A model generated the notes under the pieces. The model saw only the letters and a program-made list of their open reading frames with translations. It had not been told where the DNA came from and ran no database searches. From contig CAZZBK010000015.1 of assembly GCA_964652155.1 (NCBI GenBank), positions 1 through 64,000 of the forward strand: a DNA stretch of 64,000 nucleotides, written 5' to 3'. Source of the stretch: CAZZBK01 sp964652155 (GTDB lineage: Bacteria > Planctomycetota > Planctomycetia > Pirellulales > PNKZ01). Shown one piece after another: positions 43,303 through 50,205 of the stretch (position 1 is the stretch's first letter; every line of letters starts with the position of its first letter). The position numbers and the translations under genes are program-made.

Positions 43303-43370
43303 TATGCCGCCCTCCGCATGGTCGACGTGATGTAGCCTCCGGTATCGAACGCAAACCACTTGGTGGTCAT
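43302..43370 (-). CDS. 22-residue micro-ORF linking two genes
   Basis: ATG at 43370 overlaps the TGA of the 43367 gene (ATGA), and its TAA overlaps the ATG of the DUF1376 gene. The peptide starts MTTKWFAFDTGGYITSTMRR. An AGAGGAAGC ribosome site precedes it. The chain of overlaps suggests the peptide, or its translation, couples the two genes. Confidence 0.4.
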   Translation of the reverse strand: MTTKWFAFDTGGYITSTMRRAA

Positions 43371-43615
43371 GCTTCCTCTTTCTTTCTTTCTTTGGCGATC
43401 GCAGCTGCAATTTTCGGAAAGTTGTAGAGCGCCAGCGCGCGGTCGGAGGCGATAGCCGGCGACGGTGGGGCTTCGAGCAGCGTCCTGGCCGCCTTGATCC
43501 CGAGCTTGGCGGCGTTGTTGGGCGCGCGCAGCATCATGCGCTCGGCGACCTCCCACCACTTCAGGCCGCCACAGCGGAGGATGAAGGCCTCGTACTGGCG
43601 TTCGGTCGGCCTCAC
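43367..43615 (-). CDS. Hypothetical HTH-like early protein
   Basis: This 82-residue protein starts at a GTG at 43615 overlapping the HNH stop (GTGA). The pattern MRPTERQYEAFILRCGGLKW followed by WEVAERMM and NNAAKLGIKAARTLLEAPPS resembles a sigma-like helix-turn-helix. The C-terminus is basic. It may be a small regulator of the adjacent replication gene. The assignment to HTH is by pattern only. Confidence 0.5.
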   Translation of the reverse strand: MRPTERQYEAFILRCGGLKWWEVAERMMLRAPNNAAKLGIKAARTLLEAPPSPAIASDRALALYNFPKIAAAIAKERKKEEA

Positions 43616-44004
43616 GATGCCTCCTCACATTTGAATAGATCGCCACTGGCGCGTGCGGCGTGGCGGCTGGCCTTCATCTCAGCGTGCTTGCGCGGCGCGT
43701 CGTAGCGCAGGTGGCAGCCCTGGCAGAGGTGCAGCAGGTTGGCGTCGTCGCAGTTCTCGGGCGTGTGATCGAGGTGGGCTACGGTGAGGACGACGCACGG
43801 GCCCTCGATCTCGTCGATCGGATAACCGTTCCACTTGCCACAGCGGGGCGGCTCGCAGCCGAAATGCTCCTGCCGACGGTTATGGATGCGACCACATTGC
43901 CCGGTGCATTCGCATCTGTTGCCCGAGCGCGCGCGAATCCGCGGCACCACCTCGGTCTTCCAGTCCTTCGGATAACGATCGCGGTTCTCTTTCTTTATGG
44001 GCAT
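43612..44004 (-). CDS. HNH endonuclease with zinc-binding Cys residues
   Basis: The 130-residue protein starts at MPIKKENRDRYPKDWKTEVV. The pattern VPRIRARSGNRCECTGQCGR, VVLTVAHLDHTPENCDDANL and LLHLCQGCHLRYDAPRKHAE is the HNH core of phage McrA-like nucleases. It starts right after the stop of the gene broken by the N gap. It is either a mobile endonuclease or a packaging-associated HNH; the position far from terminase favours the former. Confidence 0.82.
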   Translation of the reverse strand: MPIKKENRDRYPKDWKTEVVPRIRARSGNRCECTGQCGRIHNRRQEHFGCEPPRCGKWNGYPIDEIEGPCVVLTVAHLDHTPENCDDANLLHLCQGCHLRYDAPRKHAEMKASRHAARASGDLFKCEEAS

Positions 44005-44060
44005 CACAGCCACCCGTGCCAGATGCCGGACGTGTAGATGCCGGTGGCGATGTGGTTGCG
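44004..44060 (-). CDS. C-terminal end of a gene broken by the N gap
   Basis: Nineteen codons run from the gap to a TGA at 44006-44004 (RNHIATGIYTSGIWHGWL), and the TGA overlaps the HNH ATG. The upstream part is lost in the gap. It could belong with the N-terminal fragment at 44161-44241. Confidence 0.5.
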   Translation of the reverse strand, partial: RNHIATGIYTSGIWHGWL

Positions 44061-44160
44061 NNNNNNNNNNNNNNNNNNNNNNNNNNNNNNNNNNNNNNNN
44101 NNNNNNNNNNNNNNNNNNNNNNNNNNNNNNNNNNNNNNNNNNNNNNNNNNNNNNNNNNNN
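44061..44160. other. Assembly gap of 100 N
   Basis: Exactly 100 N with no repeat on either side, so a real unsequenced break of unknown size. One or more short genes may be missing. Confidence 0.95.
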
Positions 44161-44241
44161 AACCTCCCTGGAGGAAAGGTGGGCGGCGGCGCTTGGAGGG
44201 TTTTCCTCGACGAGTTTCACGGTATCGGAAAATTCAGACAT
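44161..44241 (-). CDS. N-terminal fragment of a gene broken by the N gap
   Basis: An ATG at 44241 with AAGGAA upstream opens a frame (MSEFSDTVKLVEENPPSAAA) of 27 codons running into the gap. Its identity is unknown. Joining it to the HNH gene through the N run is not justified. Confidence 0.5.
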
Positions 44242-44281
44242 TATGTAATTCCTTGGATGTTTGAGGGATGAGCCAGTTACG

Positions 44282-44315
44282 AAACGGCCCCGCGCACCGG
44301 GTACGCGAGGCCGTT
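44282..44315 (-). terminator. Hairpin after the 44332 gene
   Basis: On the minus-strand RNA, AACGGCC(U)CGCG and CGCG-GGGCCGUU can pair around a short loop, followed by UUUC. Moderate terminator-like structure downstream of the 44332 gene. Confidence 0.45.
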
Positions 44316-44331
44316 GGTAGTGCGGGGACGC

Positions 44332-44694
44332 TTAACTGCCGCCGCGGCCGACTTGTTCGAGCCGGGCCTCGCCATCGCGCAGCGTGGCAATGCCCTGCTC
44401 GCGACGTTCCGCAAGCAGTTCGAGCTGCTGCGGGTCGTCCTTGGTGAGCGTGCAGTCGTCGGTGATGAAGGCGTGGCCGGACGCATAGGTGCGGCGCGGT
44501 GCCTTGATCTTGACGTCGGGATCCAGGGTGACGAGGCGGGGATCGTTCTTGTCCGGCTTGATCTTGAGGGTGAGGACGATCTCGCCGCCCTTGCCGGTCT
44601 CCTTGATGGCTCGAACCAACTCCTTGAACAGCTTTGCACCGTCGGACAGGGCATAGCCGCCCCGCGCGATGGCGAACGCATCGAATAGATTCAT
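44332..44694 (-). CDS. Hypothetical early protein, 120 residues
   Basis: The gene starts at the ATG at 44694 (MNLFDAFAIARGGYALSDGA). The pattern ELVRAIKETGKGGEIVLTLK and PRLVTLDPDVKIKAPRRTYA, with a charged helical end, resembles a small DUF shared by many phages of Proteobacteria near replication genes, which I cannot name with certainty. It is followed by a hairpin and then the gap-broken gene. Confidence 0.6.
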   Translation of the reverse strand: MNLFDAFAIARGGYALSDGAKLFKELVRAIKETGKGGEIVLTLKIKPDKNDPRLVTLDPDVKIKAPRRTYASGHAFITDDCTLTKDDPQQLELLAERREQGIATLRDGEARLEQVGRGGS

Positions 44695-44788
44695 CGGATA
44701 GTCTCCGTCGGTTTGGAAGGATGGGAACTGTGCCACGGCGCGGGTGATTCGTGGCACAAATCTTGGAGTTATTCCCGCTTTTGTGGTG

Positions 44789-45049
44789 TCAGGTCGCGGC
44801 CTTGACGCCCTGGCGCAGCGGCAGGTAGCCGACCTCCACCTCATCCCATTCGAGGATACGGTACTGGTGGACTTCCATCGGGCCGCCCTTGGCGGTCTGC
44901 ATCACGATCTTCTCCTGCGTGATCTTCTCCCATTTGGTCGGGATGCAGGCGATCAGATGGTTCTGGCCGTCGGCGCCGGTCGCGAAGTGAAGCTTCGTCT
45001 CGGTCAGATCGAACGTGCTCCAGCCGGCGTATTGATATGCGGGTCTCAT
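44789..45049 (-). CDS. Hypothetical early protein, 86 residues
   Basis: The protein starts MRPAYQYAGWSTFDLTETKL after GGAGGATTCAC, with a beta-rich pattern (HLIACIPTKWEKITQEKIVM). Its ATG overlaps the TGA of the 34-residue membrane peptide gene. No family is recognised. Confidence 0.58.
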   Translation of the reverse strand: MRPAYQYAGWSTFDLTETKLHFATGADGQNHLIACIPTKWEKITQEKIVMQTAKGGPMEVHQYRILEWDEVEVGYLPLRQGVKAAT

Positions 45050-45150
45050 GTGAATCCTCCAATGACGTCAATGACCGTCCACCACCAGACGACGAGCGTC
45101 GCGATGGTGATGAACGGCAATCCAACGAAATACCAGAAGCGGTCGCTCAT
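45046..45150 (-). CDS. 34-residue single-span membrane peptide
   Basis: MSDRFWYFVGLPFITIATLV continues as VWWWTVIDVIGGFT and has one hydrophobic span. The start overlaps the stop of the next membrane protein gene, and the stop overlaps the 44789 start. It could be a small membrane-active early protein. Confidence 0.5.
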   Translation of the reverse strand: MSDRFWYFVGLPFITIATLVVWWWTVIDVIGGFT

Positions 45151-45272
45151 GGCTTAATCCTGATGATGTGCCAGACCACGAAACCCTGAAACACCAGTAT
45201 GGCGGTCATCACGCCCATGGTGACAGGGTTTGCGCGGTAGAGCGCGAAGATGTCGGCGAAGAACTCGCTCAC
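45147..45272 (-). CDS. 41-residue single-span membrane protein
   Basis: The GTG start at 45272 overlaps the TGA of the 45269 gene. The sequence MSEFFADIFALYRANPVTMG continues with a hydrophobic span (VMTAILVFQGFVVWHIIRIK). An in-frame upstream extension to 45329 lacks a site. Tandem with the 34-residue membrane peptide. Confidence 0.5.
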   Translation of the reverse strand: MSEFFADIFALYRANPVTMGVMTAILVFQGFVVWHIIRIKP

Positions 45273-46144
45273 AAGCCGTCGCCCTCGAATATCTCGATGC
45301 AGGCGAGGCGGTCTCTTTTGTCCGCGCATCTATCAGCTTCGTCGCGGGTTTCGTGGAAACCTACGACGCCGGAACCGTTTTCGGAATCTGAGCCGTAGAT
45401 GTTGATCCAGCCGAGGCTCTTGCGGTGCTGCTGCGGCTTACTGAATCCGCGCTCGAGGGCATCTGCCGGGCTCTCATTCTGCCTCCGCTCGGCCTGACAT
45501 GCCCAGCAGTTGCAGCCCAACCTTGCCGGTTCGCTCAGGCTGTCCCACTTAGTGGCGGGTGAAGCCGTCGTGCCGGTGCCCAGGTCGACGAGGCGCTGGT
45601 TGGAGTGCTGTATGAACTGAAGTCCCAACTCGACGACGGTGACGCGATCCTGAAGATTGCCGACGCGCACGAACATCGGGGTAACGCCCTCCTTGGGGAT
45701 GAGCCTCGGGCCGTCAGCGGTCGGATCGAGCTGCAAACCTAGATAGTCGGCAAGCATATTGAAGTAGTTGTTGGCGTTGTTGATGCGCCTGTGGACCGCT
45801 TCAAGGCCCATAGTTGCGAGGCCGCTGATTGTCTTGATCTGGTCCTCGTGCTTGAACAGAAGGTCGCCGGCGTCCATGAGACCGGCATTGATCGCGGCAA
45901 CGCGCCGGTCGGTGCTGTCCATGCGATCGGTGGCCTGCTCGAGATGGGCCACGATCTCGGCAACTCTCTGCCCGTTCTCGCCACGCATGTTGCGGAGCTG
46001 GCGGAACAGGTCCGTGCACTGCGCTTCGAGCTTGTCGAGGCGGTCTCGGGTCTCCTCGGGGCCCAGCATGATGCGGCCCTCGCCGTCGCGCGGGATGTCG
46101 GTGGGGATGTCGCTCAGGCGAATGCTGGAGGTGGTCCTGCTCAT
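45269..46144 (-). CDS. Coiled-coil early protein with a Cys-rich C-terminus
   Basis: The 291-residue protein starts MSRTTSSIRLSDIPTDIPRD. Residues of about 35-110 form a long coiled coil (RLDKLEAQCTDLFRQLRNMR, VAHLEQATDRMDSTDRRVAA). A middle region is helical, and the C-terminal part has a Cys pattern (GCNCWACQAERRQ) and a small globular end (WINIYGSDSENGSG). No enzyme motif is seen. It overlaps the 45147 gene by four bases and the 46141 gene by four bases. Confidence 0.6.
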   Translation of the reverse strand: MSRTTSSIRLSDIPTDIPRDGEGRIMLGPEETRDRLDKLEAQCTDLFRQLRNMRGENGQRVAEIVAHLEQATDRMDSTDRRVAAINAGLMDAGDLLFKHEDQIKTISGLATMGLEAVHRRINNANNYFNMLADYLGLQLDPTADGPRLIPKEGVTPMFVRVGNLQDRVTVVELGLQFIQHSNQRLVDLGTGTTASPATKWDSLSEPARLGCNCWACQAERRQNESPADALERGFSKPQQHRKSLGWINIYGSDSENGSGVVGFHETRDEADRCADKRDRLACIEIFEGDGL

Positions 46145-46278
46145 GAAAGCCTCTCTGGTTTGCCGTCTTCGAGGGTGGCGAGGGACCAGATGAGGAATGG
46201 CCCCTGGCCGGTGGATTGGTCATGCGCGTGCAGGAACTCGATCGGCTCGGGCCGGATCAGGAAGCCGACGGCTCTCAC
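46141..46278 (-). CDS. 45-residue early protein
   Basis: A GTG start at 46278 overlaps the TGA of the 46275 gene. The sequence MRAVGFLIRPEPIEFLHAHD continues QSTGQGPFLIWSLATLEDG. Too small to classify. Overlaps at both ends support it being translated. Confidence 0.45.
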   Translation of the reverse strand: MRAVGFLIRPEPIEFLHAHDQSTGQGPFLIWSLATLEDGKPERLS

Positions 46279-46673
46279 GCGGCGACCGGCGCCATCGCGT
46301 CGGCCGCCTCCAGCAACAGGTCGATCACGTCCTGGGCGGTCCGCTCGGGATCCGCGTTGAACTGCACCAGCGGGTGCATGTGGTTGGAGCCGCCCGGCCG
46401 GGCCGGCGACCGCGCCTTGGCCAGCTCGGCCAGCCGCATCCACATCGCACCGGTGGCGGGAGCGCCTTGGGCGGTCGCCAGCACCTTCGCCACAGCCCCA
46501 TAGGCCGAGAACCGCGCCGCGGCCGGGTTGATGCCCACACGGCTCGTGCCGCCCACCGCAGGCCCGTACAGGTTCACCTCGCGGCCATCGGCATCCCGAG
46601 CCGCCGCCGAGCCCTCCGACCAGCCCGCCCGAACAACGTCCGCAGCCTTCCGCAATACCTGATGTGCCAACAT
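46275..46673 (-). CDS. DUF6197-like early protein
   Basis: The protein has 132 residues from the ATG at 46673 after AGGAGG. The sequence LRKAADVVRAGWSEGSAAAR and VGINPAAARFSAYGAVAKVL, followed by a C-terminal DVIDLLLEAADAMAPVAA, resembles the DUF6197 family of small phage and actinobacterial proteins. The function is unknown. It is in the minus-strand operon of small genes. Confidence 0.5.
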   Translation of the reverse strand: MLAHQVLRKAADVVRAGWSEGSAAARDADGREVNLYGPAVGGTSRVGINPAAARFSAYGAVAKVLATAQGAPATGAMWMRLAELAKARSPARPGGSNHMHPLVQFNADPERTAQDVIDLLLEAADAMAPVAA

Positions 46674-46684
46674 CCGCGTGCCTC

Positions 46685-47023
46685 CTATTTCTTCAACATT
46701 TCCGGCGATTCGGTCGCGGGAACCGTGCCACATCCCCGTGCCAATTGCTCGACGTGACTCTCCGTGGCACGCTCGGCACGGCCGATGTCCACAGAGTTCG
46801 GGTGCTCCCGCGGCGTGACGGATGCCAAAGCGATGGCGATCCGACCTTTCTCTGTGATGCGCCAGTCGTCGTAAGCGTGGTGCTCCATGGCTCCCTGCCT
46901 CTCCAGGCGGTTGAGGACGTAATACCCTCTCTCCCCTTGCATGGCGTCGTAGACGGTGCGGTAGCGGAGGCGGCCGCCATCGGTAAGGGCAAGGCGTAGG
47001 ACGGTGATCTCGTCGGCGGTCAC
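46685..47023 (-). CDS. Winged-helix-like early protein
   Basis: A GTG start at 47023 overlaps the TGA of the 47020 gene. The pattern MTADEITVLRLALTDGGRLR, TVYDAMQGERGYYVLNRLER and WRITEKGRIAIALA resembles a winged helix-turn-helix found in small phage proteins. The C-terminal part is polar. It is probably a DNA-binding regulator. Confidence 0.55.
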   Translation of the reverse strand: MTADEITVLRLALTDGGRLRYRTVYDAMQGERGYYVLNRLERQGAMEHHAYDDWRITEKGRIAIALASVTPREHPNSVDIGRAERATESHVEQLARGCGTVPATESPEMLKK

Positions 47024-47202
47024 GGCGTCTCTCCGTCGGCCTCGGCCTTTTGGGCTTCTTCGAGCGATGTGTTGGGGTCGAAGCAGGCGGCGAGGGTCTC
47101 GGCCACGGTAGGGAGCTTTGCGCACTCCTCGCAGCGGGCGTCGTTCATCATCGAGGGTGAGGCGTAGAAGCGTTTGCCGCATTTGCAGACCATCCAAGGC
47201 AT
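47020..47202 (-). CDS. 60-residue zinc-ribbon-like protein
   Basis: MPWMVCKCGKRFYASPSMMN with later CEEC gives a CxC...CxxC pattern typical of a small zinc ribbon. Start and stop overlap the neighbours. The function is unknown, possibly nucleic-acid binding. Confidence 0.55.
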   Translation of the reverse strand: MPWMVCKCGKRFYASPSMMNDARCEECAKLPTVAETLAACFDPNTSLEEAQKAEADGETP

Positions 47203-47399
47203 TATGGCTCTCCCCTGCGGCGGGCGCGTTCGGCGGAAACCGCGAAGATGCAGGCGGTTAGGAGCCTGCTGCCGCGGGGCATATCGAAGTAGCCGGGGTC
47301 AATGGCGATGATGTCCTCGATCCCTTGGACGAGGCGGATCACCTCGCCGTACGGGTGACCGAAGTCGCGAGCGATCTTGAGGTAGGGGAAGCTGGTCAT
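47202..47399 (-). CDS. Hypothetical early protein, 65 residues
   Basis: The protein starts MTSFPYLKIARDFGHPYGEV and has a helical pattern (EVIRLVQGIEDIIAIDPGYF, LLTACIFAVSAERARRRG). The ATG overlaps the TGA of the 47396 gene, and the stop touches the 47020 ATG. No family is recognised. Confidence 0.55.
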   Translation of the reverse strand: MTSFPYLKIARDFGHPYGEVIRLVQGIEDIIAIDPGYFDMPRGSRLLTACIFAVSAERARRRGEP

Positions 47400-47542
47400 T
47401 GGGTCCTCAGGCTGCAGCGGACGATGTAGGCGACGATGCGCTTACGGTAGGTCTTGGAGCGGTCGCGCTCGGCGATGGCTCGGGCTGCGTCGATCGGCAT
47501 CCAGACGCTTTTGCCGCCCCAGCGGTATGCGACATAGGCCAT
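47396..47542 (-). CDS. 48-residue basic early protein
   Basis: The ATG at 47542 opens MAYVAYRWGGKSVWMPIDAA, followed by a basic helical stretch (AERDRSKTYRKRIVAYIVRC). Both ends overlap neighbouring genes (ATGA at 47399), so it is likely real. The function is unknown. Confidence 0.5.
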   Translation of the reverse strand: MAYVAYRWGGKSVWMPIDAARAIAERDRSKTYRKRIVAYIVRCSLRTQ

Positions 47543-47724
47543 CATGGCTTCTGGCACCTCGGGTTAGGGCACATATGGAGCCATTCGGCGCCGAACTTGC
47601 GGGCTTTCCAGCCGGCGCCCTTGGCTACAGCCCATTCCTCTTTGAAATCGTCGGTTTCGCCCTCGAAGGTCTCGTCGCAGGCGTCGCACTCGAAGACTAT
47701 CTTGCCGTGCTGCCTATCAATCAC
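47542..47724 (-). CDS. 60-residue zinc-finger-like protein
   Basis: MIDRQHGKIVFECDACDETF and WLHMCPNPRCQKP supply two CxxC-like pairs, giving a treble-clef or ribbon. It overlaps the 47717 HNH gene by 8 bases. It is probably a nucleic-acid-binding small early protein. Confidence 0.55.
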   Translation of the reverse strand: MIDRQHGKIVFECDACDETFEGETDDFKEEWAVAKGAGWKARKFGAEWLHMCPNPRCQKP

Positions 47725-48202
47725 GAGGCACCTCCAGTCGAGCGAGCTTCACCGCGCGGATGGCCGCTCCGATGATTTTCATTTCGTTGGGCGTGAAGTG
47801 GTCGCGTCGAGCGATGTTGCATTCGACGCAGCACGAGACGCAGTTTCCTTGGATGTAGCCCTTTGAATTATCGAGACGATCCAGGCCTATGCTGGCTTCG
47901 ACGTTCGACTTTAAGCCGCAATATCCGCACGGCTCGGCGATGAGGGTGAGGTATTCAGGCTCGGTCAGGGTCCACTCGCGCCCTTTTCGCCTTGCAACGT
48001 CCTTGACGTACCGGAATCGCCCTTCCGCCCGTCGATGGTCGCGAAAATAGGCGGCCTGCTTGGTGTTGACTATCTTCCTGTTTATTCGACCTTTTTCAGT
48101 CGAACAGTATCGCGCCCGCGCAGCCCTGGATTCCGCGAGGTGTTTCTCGCATCGCTTGCGGCCGGGTGCGGCTGGTTCGCTGCAACTGTAGCAAACGATC
48201 AT
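47717..48202 (-). CDS. HNH endonuclease (endonuclease VII-like)
   Basis: The 161-residue protein has a Cys-rich N-terminus (MIVCYSCSEPAAPGRKRCEK), a basic linker (YVKDVARRKGREWTLTEPEY) and an HNH core with CGYCGLKSNVEASIGLDRLD, NSKGYIQGNCVSCCVECNIA and RRDHFTPNEMK. The pattern matches the phage HNH family that resembles endonuclease VII. It may be a free-standing homing nuclease within the operon of small genes. Both ends overlap neighbours. Confidence 0.82.
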   Translation of the reverse strand: MIVCYSCSEPAAPGRKRCEKHLAESRAARARYCSTEKGRINRKIVNTKQAAYFRDHRRAEGRFRYVKDVARRKGREWTLTEPEYLTLIAEPCGYCGLKSNVEASIGLDRLDNSKGYIQGNCVSCCVECNIARRDHFTPNEMKIIGAAIRAVKLARLEVPRD

Positions 48203-48435
48203 CTCAGCACCCCGGCATACATGGTCATCACGGAAACATCGTCCCGCCTGTCGAAGATCTCGGTGCTGATGCAGCCGGGCGCCTTGCGGATGGCTAAAGC
48301 CATGCGATCAGCGCCCTCCAAGCTCTCGCTCCAGCCGATCACGCTCTTTTCCGGCTTTGGGTAGCCGGTGGCGCGCACCTCATAGCGCTGGCCTTTGTCA
48401 CCCACATTGTGGGGCTTGCCGCCTGAATGGGTCAT
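48199..48435 (-). CDS. Hypothetical early protein, 78 residues
   Basis: The protein starts MTHSGGKPHNVGDKGQRYEV, with a mixed pattern GYPKPEKSVIGWSESLEGAD and CISTEIFDRRDDVSVMTMYA, and ends in GVLR. It overlaps the HNH gene by four bases. No family is recognised. Confidence 0.55.
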   Translation of the reverse strand: MTHSGGKPHNVGDKGQRYEVRATGYPKPEKSVIGWSESLEGADRMALAIRKAPGCISTEIFDRRDDVSVMTMYAGVLR

Positions 48436-48683
48436 CGGCTTGCCGCGGCTTCGAGCATGTCGAAGTCCTCCTGCTCAAGATCGTCGAGCGTTCGGGGTTG
48501 CACTTTCTCCTCGACAGAGCCGGAACCCTTGCAGTGCTCGCACATGCCGTGGTCGACCTCGCCCATGTGCGGGTGGCCGCAGCCGGGCTCGTAGACCACG
48601 CCGTAGCGGATGTCGCGGCCCTCGCCGCCGCAGGCCGGGCACGGGACCTCGATGAGGATCGGGTTCTCGAAGGTCATGGTCAT
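48432..48683 (-). CDS. DnaJ-type zinc-finger protein
   Basis: The 83-residue protein carries a DnaJ-like Cys pattern: VPCPACGGEGRDIRYG and MCEHCKGSGSVEEKVQ (CxxCxGxG-like). The remainder is acidic and helical (LDDLEQEDFDMLEAAAS). The start at 48683 is MTMTFENPIL; an ATG two codons later is possible. It may be a small zinc protein of the early operon. Confidence 0.65.
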   Translation of the reverse strand: MTMTFENPILIEVPCPACGGEGRDIRYGVVYEPGCGHPHMGEVDHGMCEHCKGSGSVEEKVQPRTLDDLEQEDFDMLEAAASR

Positions 48684-48964
48684 GGCTGGGGCTCCACCAG
48701 TTCGATATGGGCGACGAGGCCGATGCGGACGGTCTTGCGCCGGCGGCTCTCAGTGCGGTCGGCGCGGTAGCCATAGAGCGAGACGAGGTGGGACACACCC
48801 AGCCGGGCCTCGCTGACGACGAACTCCCTGCCGTCCACGCGGCGGCGCACGGTGCGGCCCCGGAGAAGCTGGCCAATACAGCCAGCATCGGCCCTGATTT
48901 TCTCGGCCAGGGCGATCATGTTCGTCTGGTGCAGGGTGGCGATCCGGACAGGGTTTAGGATCAT
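48680..48964 (-). CDS. Hypothetical early protein, 94 residues
   Basis: The protein starts MILNPVRIATLHQTNMIALA, with basic segments (RGRTVRRRVDGREFVVSEAR, RTESRRRKTVRIGL) and a beta pattern. It overlaps the DnaJ-like gene by four bases. No family is recognised. Confidence 0.55.
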   Translation of the reverse strand: MILNPVRIATLHQTNMIALAEKIRADAGCIGQLLRGRTVRRRVDGREFVVSEARLGVSHLVSLYGYRADRTESRRRKTVRIGLVAHIELVEPQP

Positions 48965-48967
48965 GCG

Positions 48968-49237
48968 TTATGACTCCGATTCGGATGCGCGGCGGATGCG
49001 TCGCGCATTCTTGCGCCTGATGTTGGCGAGGTCCCGGCAGGCCCGGCAGATGCTCTGTGTCTTGCCACGGCGCTTGCGGAGGAGCCTGTTCGTGCCATCG
49101 AGGGAGTGGCCCCTGGCACAAAATTCGAGGAATGGCTTCTTGGGTTGCACCCGCCCGACGCCGCCATAATCGGACAGGTGTTGGAACCCGAAGGCGGTAG
49201 CCGCGGCGATCTCGGCCAGTTCGTCGAGGTCACTCAT
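48968..49237 (-). CDS. Basic zinc-ribbon protein, HNH-associated
   Basis: The 89-residue protein has FCARGHSLDGTNRLLRKRRG followed by CRACRDLANIRRKNARRI, the zinc-ribbon and basic linker that precede the HNH core in many phage endonucleases; the HNH core itself is absent. It may be a truncated homing nuclease or an independent zinc-ribbon DNA-binding protein. Its start overlaps the stop of the 49234 gene. Confidence 0.55.
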   Translation of the reverse strand: MSDLDELAEIAAATAFGFQHLSDYGGVGRVQPKKPFLEFCARGHSLDGTNRLLRKRRGKTQSICRACRDLANIRRKNARRIRRASESES

Positions 49238-50205
49238 GGCTGATCGGCCTTAGTTACGGGTGAGTGTGACGGAGGGAGTTTGGAGGCGGGGCCTGGCGCG
49301 TCTCCCACAGCATTGCGAGATCGCGCGGCCTCAACCTCCTTGCGGAAGGCTGCGCTTCTTTCGCGCTCTGCGACGGTCAAATCATGGCGTGCAGCGGCGA
49401 GGGCGCTTTCTGCCCTTACGTACGCTGCTATCGCCTCGTGATATTTGGCGCTGGCGGTTTCAAAATCAGTCATGGTTCTTTCTTGTCCTGTGGTCACGGT
49501 GGAGCCTTCCGGCTCCCAGCAATCCTTGCAGGCCCACGTCTCGGCGCCGAACCTTGAGGGTCCGCATTTGAGATCCGCTGTCTCGCCGCAGACTTGGCAG
49601 GCGCGCTGAGTCGATGGCACTGAGGCACCCACGCAAACGCGCGGATCGCCAAGGGCCCGCTGCATACGCCAGCCGTGCTCTCTAGCTATCTCAGCATCGG
49701 TATAATCGGAGAGCGACTTCGCGGGTGCTTGGGCAACACCGAGAGCAGCAATAGCCTCCTCAACGGCCTGAACATCCTCCGTCCAAATCGACATCCGTCG
49801 GTCGCCGCCGCTAGCGTGAGCCTTCTTCATGACATTGAGCGTATGTTGGAGGCTTTTTAGAAACGCTGGCTGTTGCGGTGTCGCCGCTACATCGGGGGAG
49901 CGGACGGTCTCGAGGGCTTCGATCATTCCTGCTCTCCCGGGGCGCCCAGCCTCATGCTTGTCGTGGCAATCTTTACAGCAAGCCATCCCGCCTACGATCG
50001 CAGGCTTATCGTCCGTGCTTCGATAGACTGTGGACACGCTTCCGATTTCGTCATAGGTCGGCTCACAGTAAAACGCCACGCAATGGCGGCATACCTTAAC
50101 CTCGCCGCATAGCGCGCACTCGTGAACGAGGCGATCCCACAATTCGATCACCACGACGTCCAATTCGCGGCACAAGCTATCGGCTACAGCGTGCACAGTC
50201 TTCAT
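49234..50205 (-). CDS. Large Cys-rich early protein
   Basis: The 323-residue protein starts at MKTVHAVADSLCRELDVVVI. It has a CALCGEVKVCRHCVAFYCEP cluster, a second Cys pair (ACCKDCHDKHEA) and a third (ACQVCGETADLKC... WACKDCWEPEG), suggesting two or three zinc modules. The middle is helical (SDYTDAEIAREHGWRMQRA) and the C-terminal third is a long Ala/Glu helix (YHEAIAAYVRAESALAAARH). It overlaps the 50202 gene by ATGA. I cannot name a family; it may be a DNA-binding or scaffold protein. Confidence 0.6.
   Translation of the reverse strand: MKTVHAVADSLCRELDVVVIELWDRLVHECALCGEVKVCRHCVAFYCEPTYDEIGSVSTVYRSTDDKPAIVGGMACCKDCHDKHEAGRPGRAGMIEALETVRSPDVAATPQQPAFLKSLQHTLNVMKKAHASGGDRRMSIWTEDVQAVEEAIAALGVAQAPAKSLSDYTDAEIAREHGWRMQRALGDPRVCVGASVPSTQRACQVCGETADLKCGPSRFGAETWACKDCWEPEGSTVTTGQERTMTDFETASAKYHEAIAAYVRAESALAAARHDLTVAERERSAAFRKEVEAARSRNAVGDAPGPASKLPPSHSPVTKADQP

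Noticed and set aside
43612..44241. 209-codon frame through the N gap, ending in the HNH domain
   Set aside because: The frame is open only because N codons are read as unknown. A TGA in another frame ends a separate gene just before the HNH ATG.
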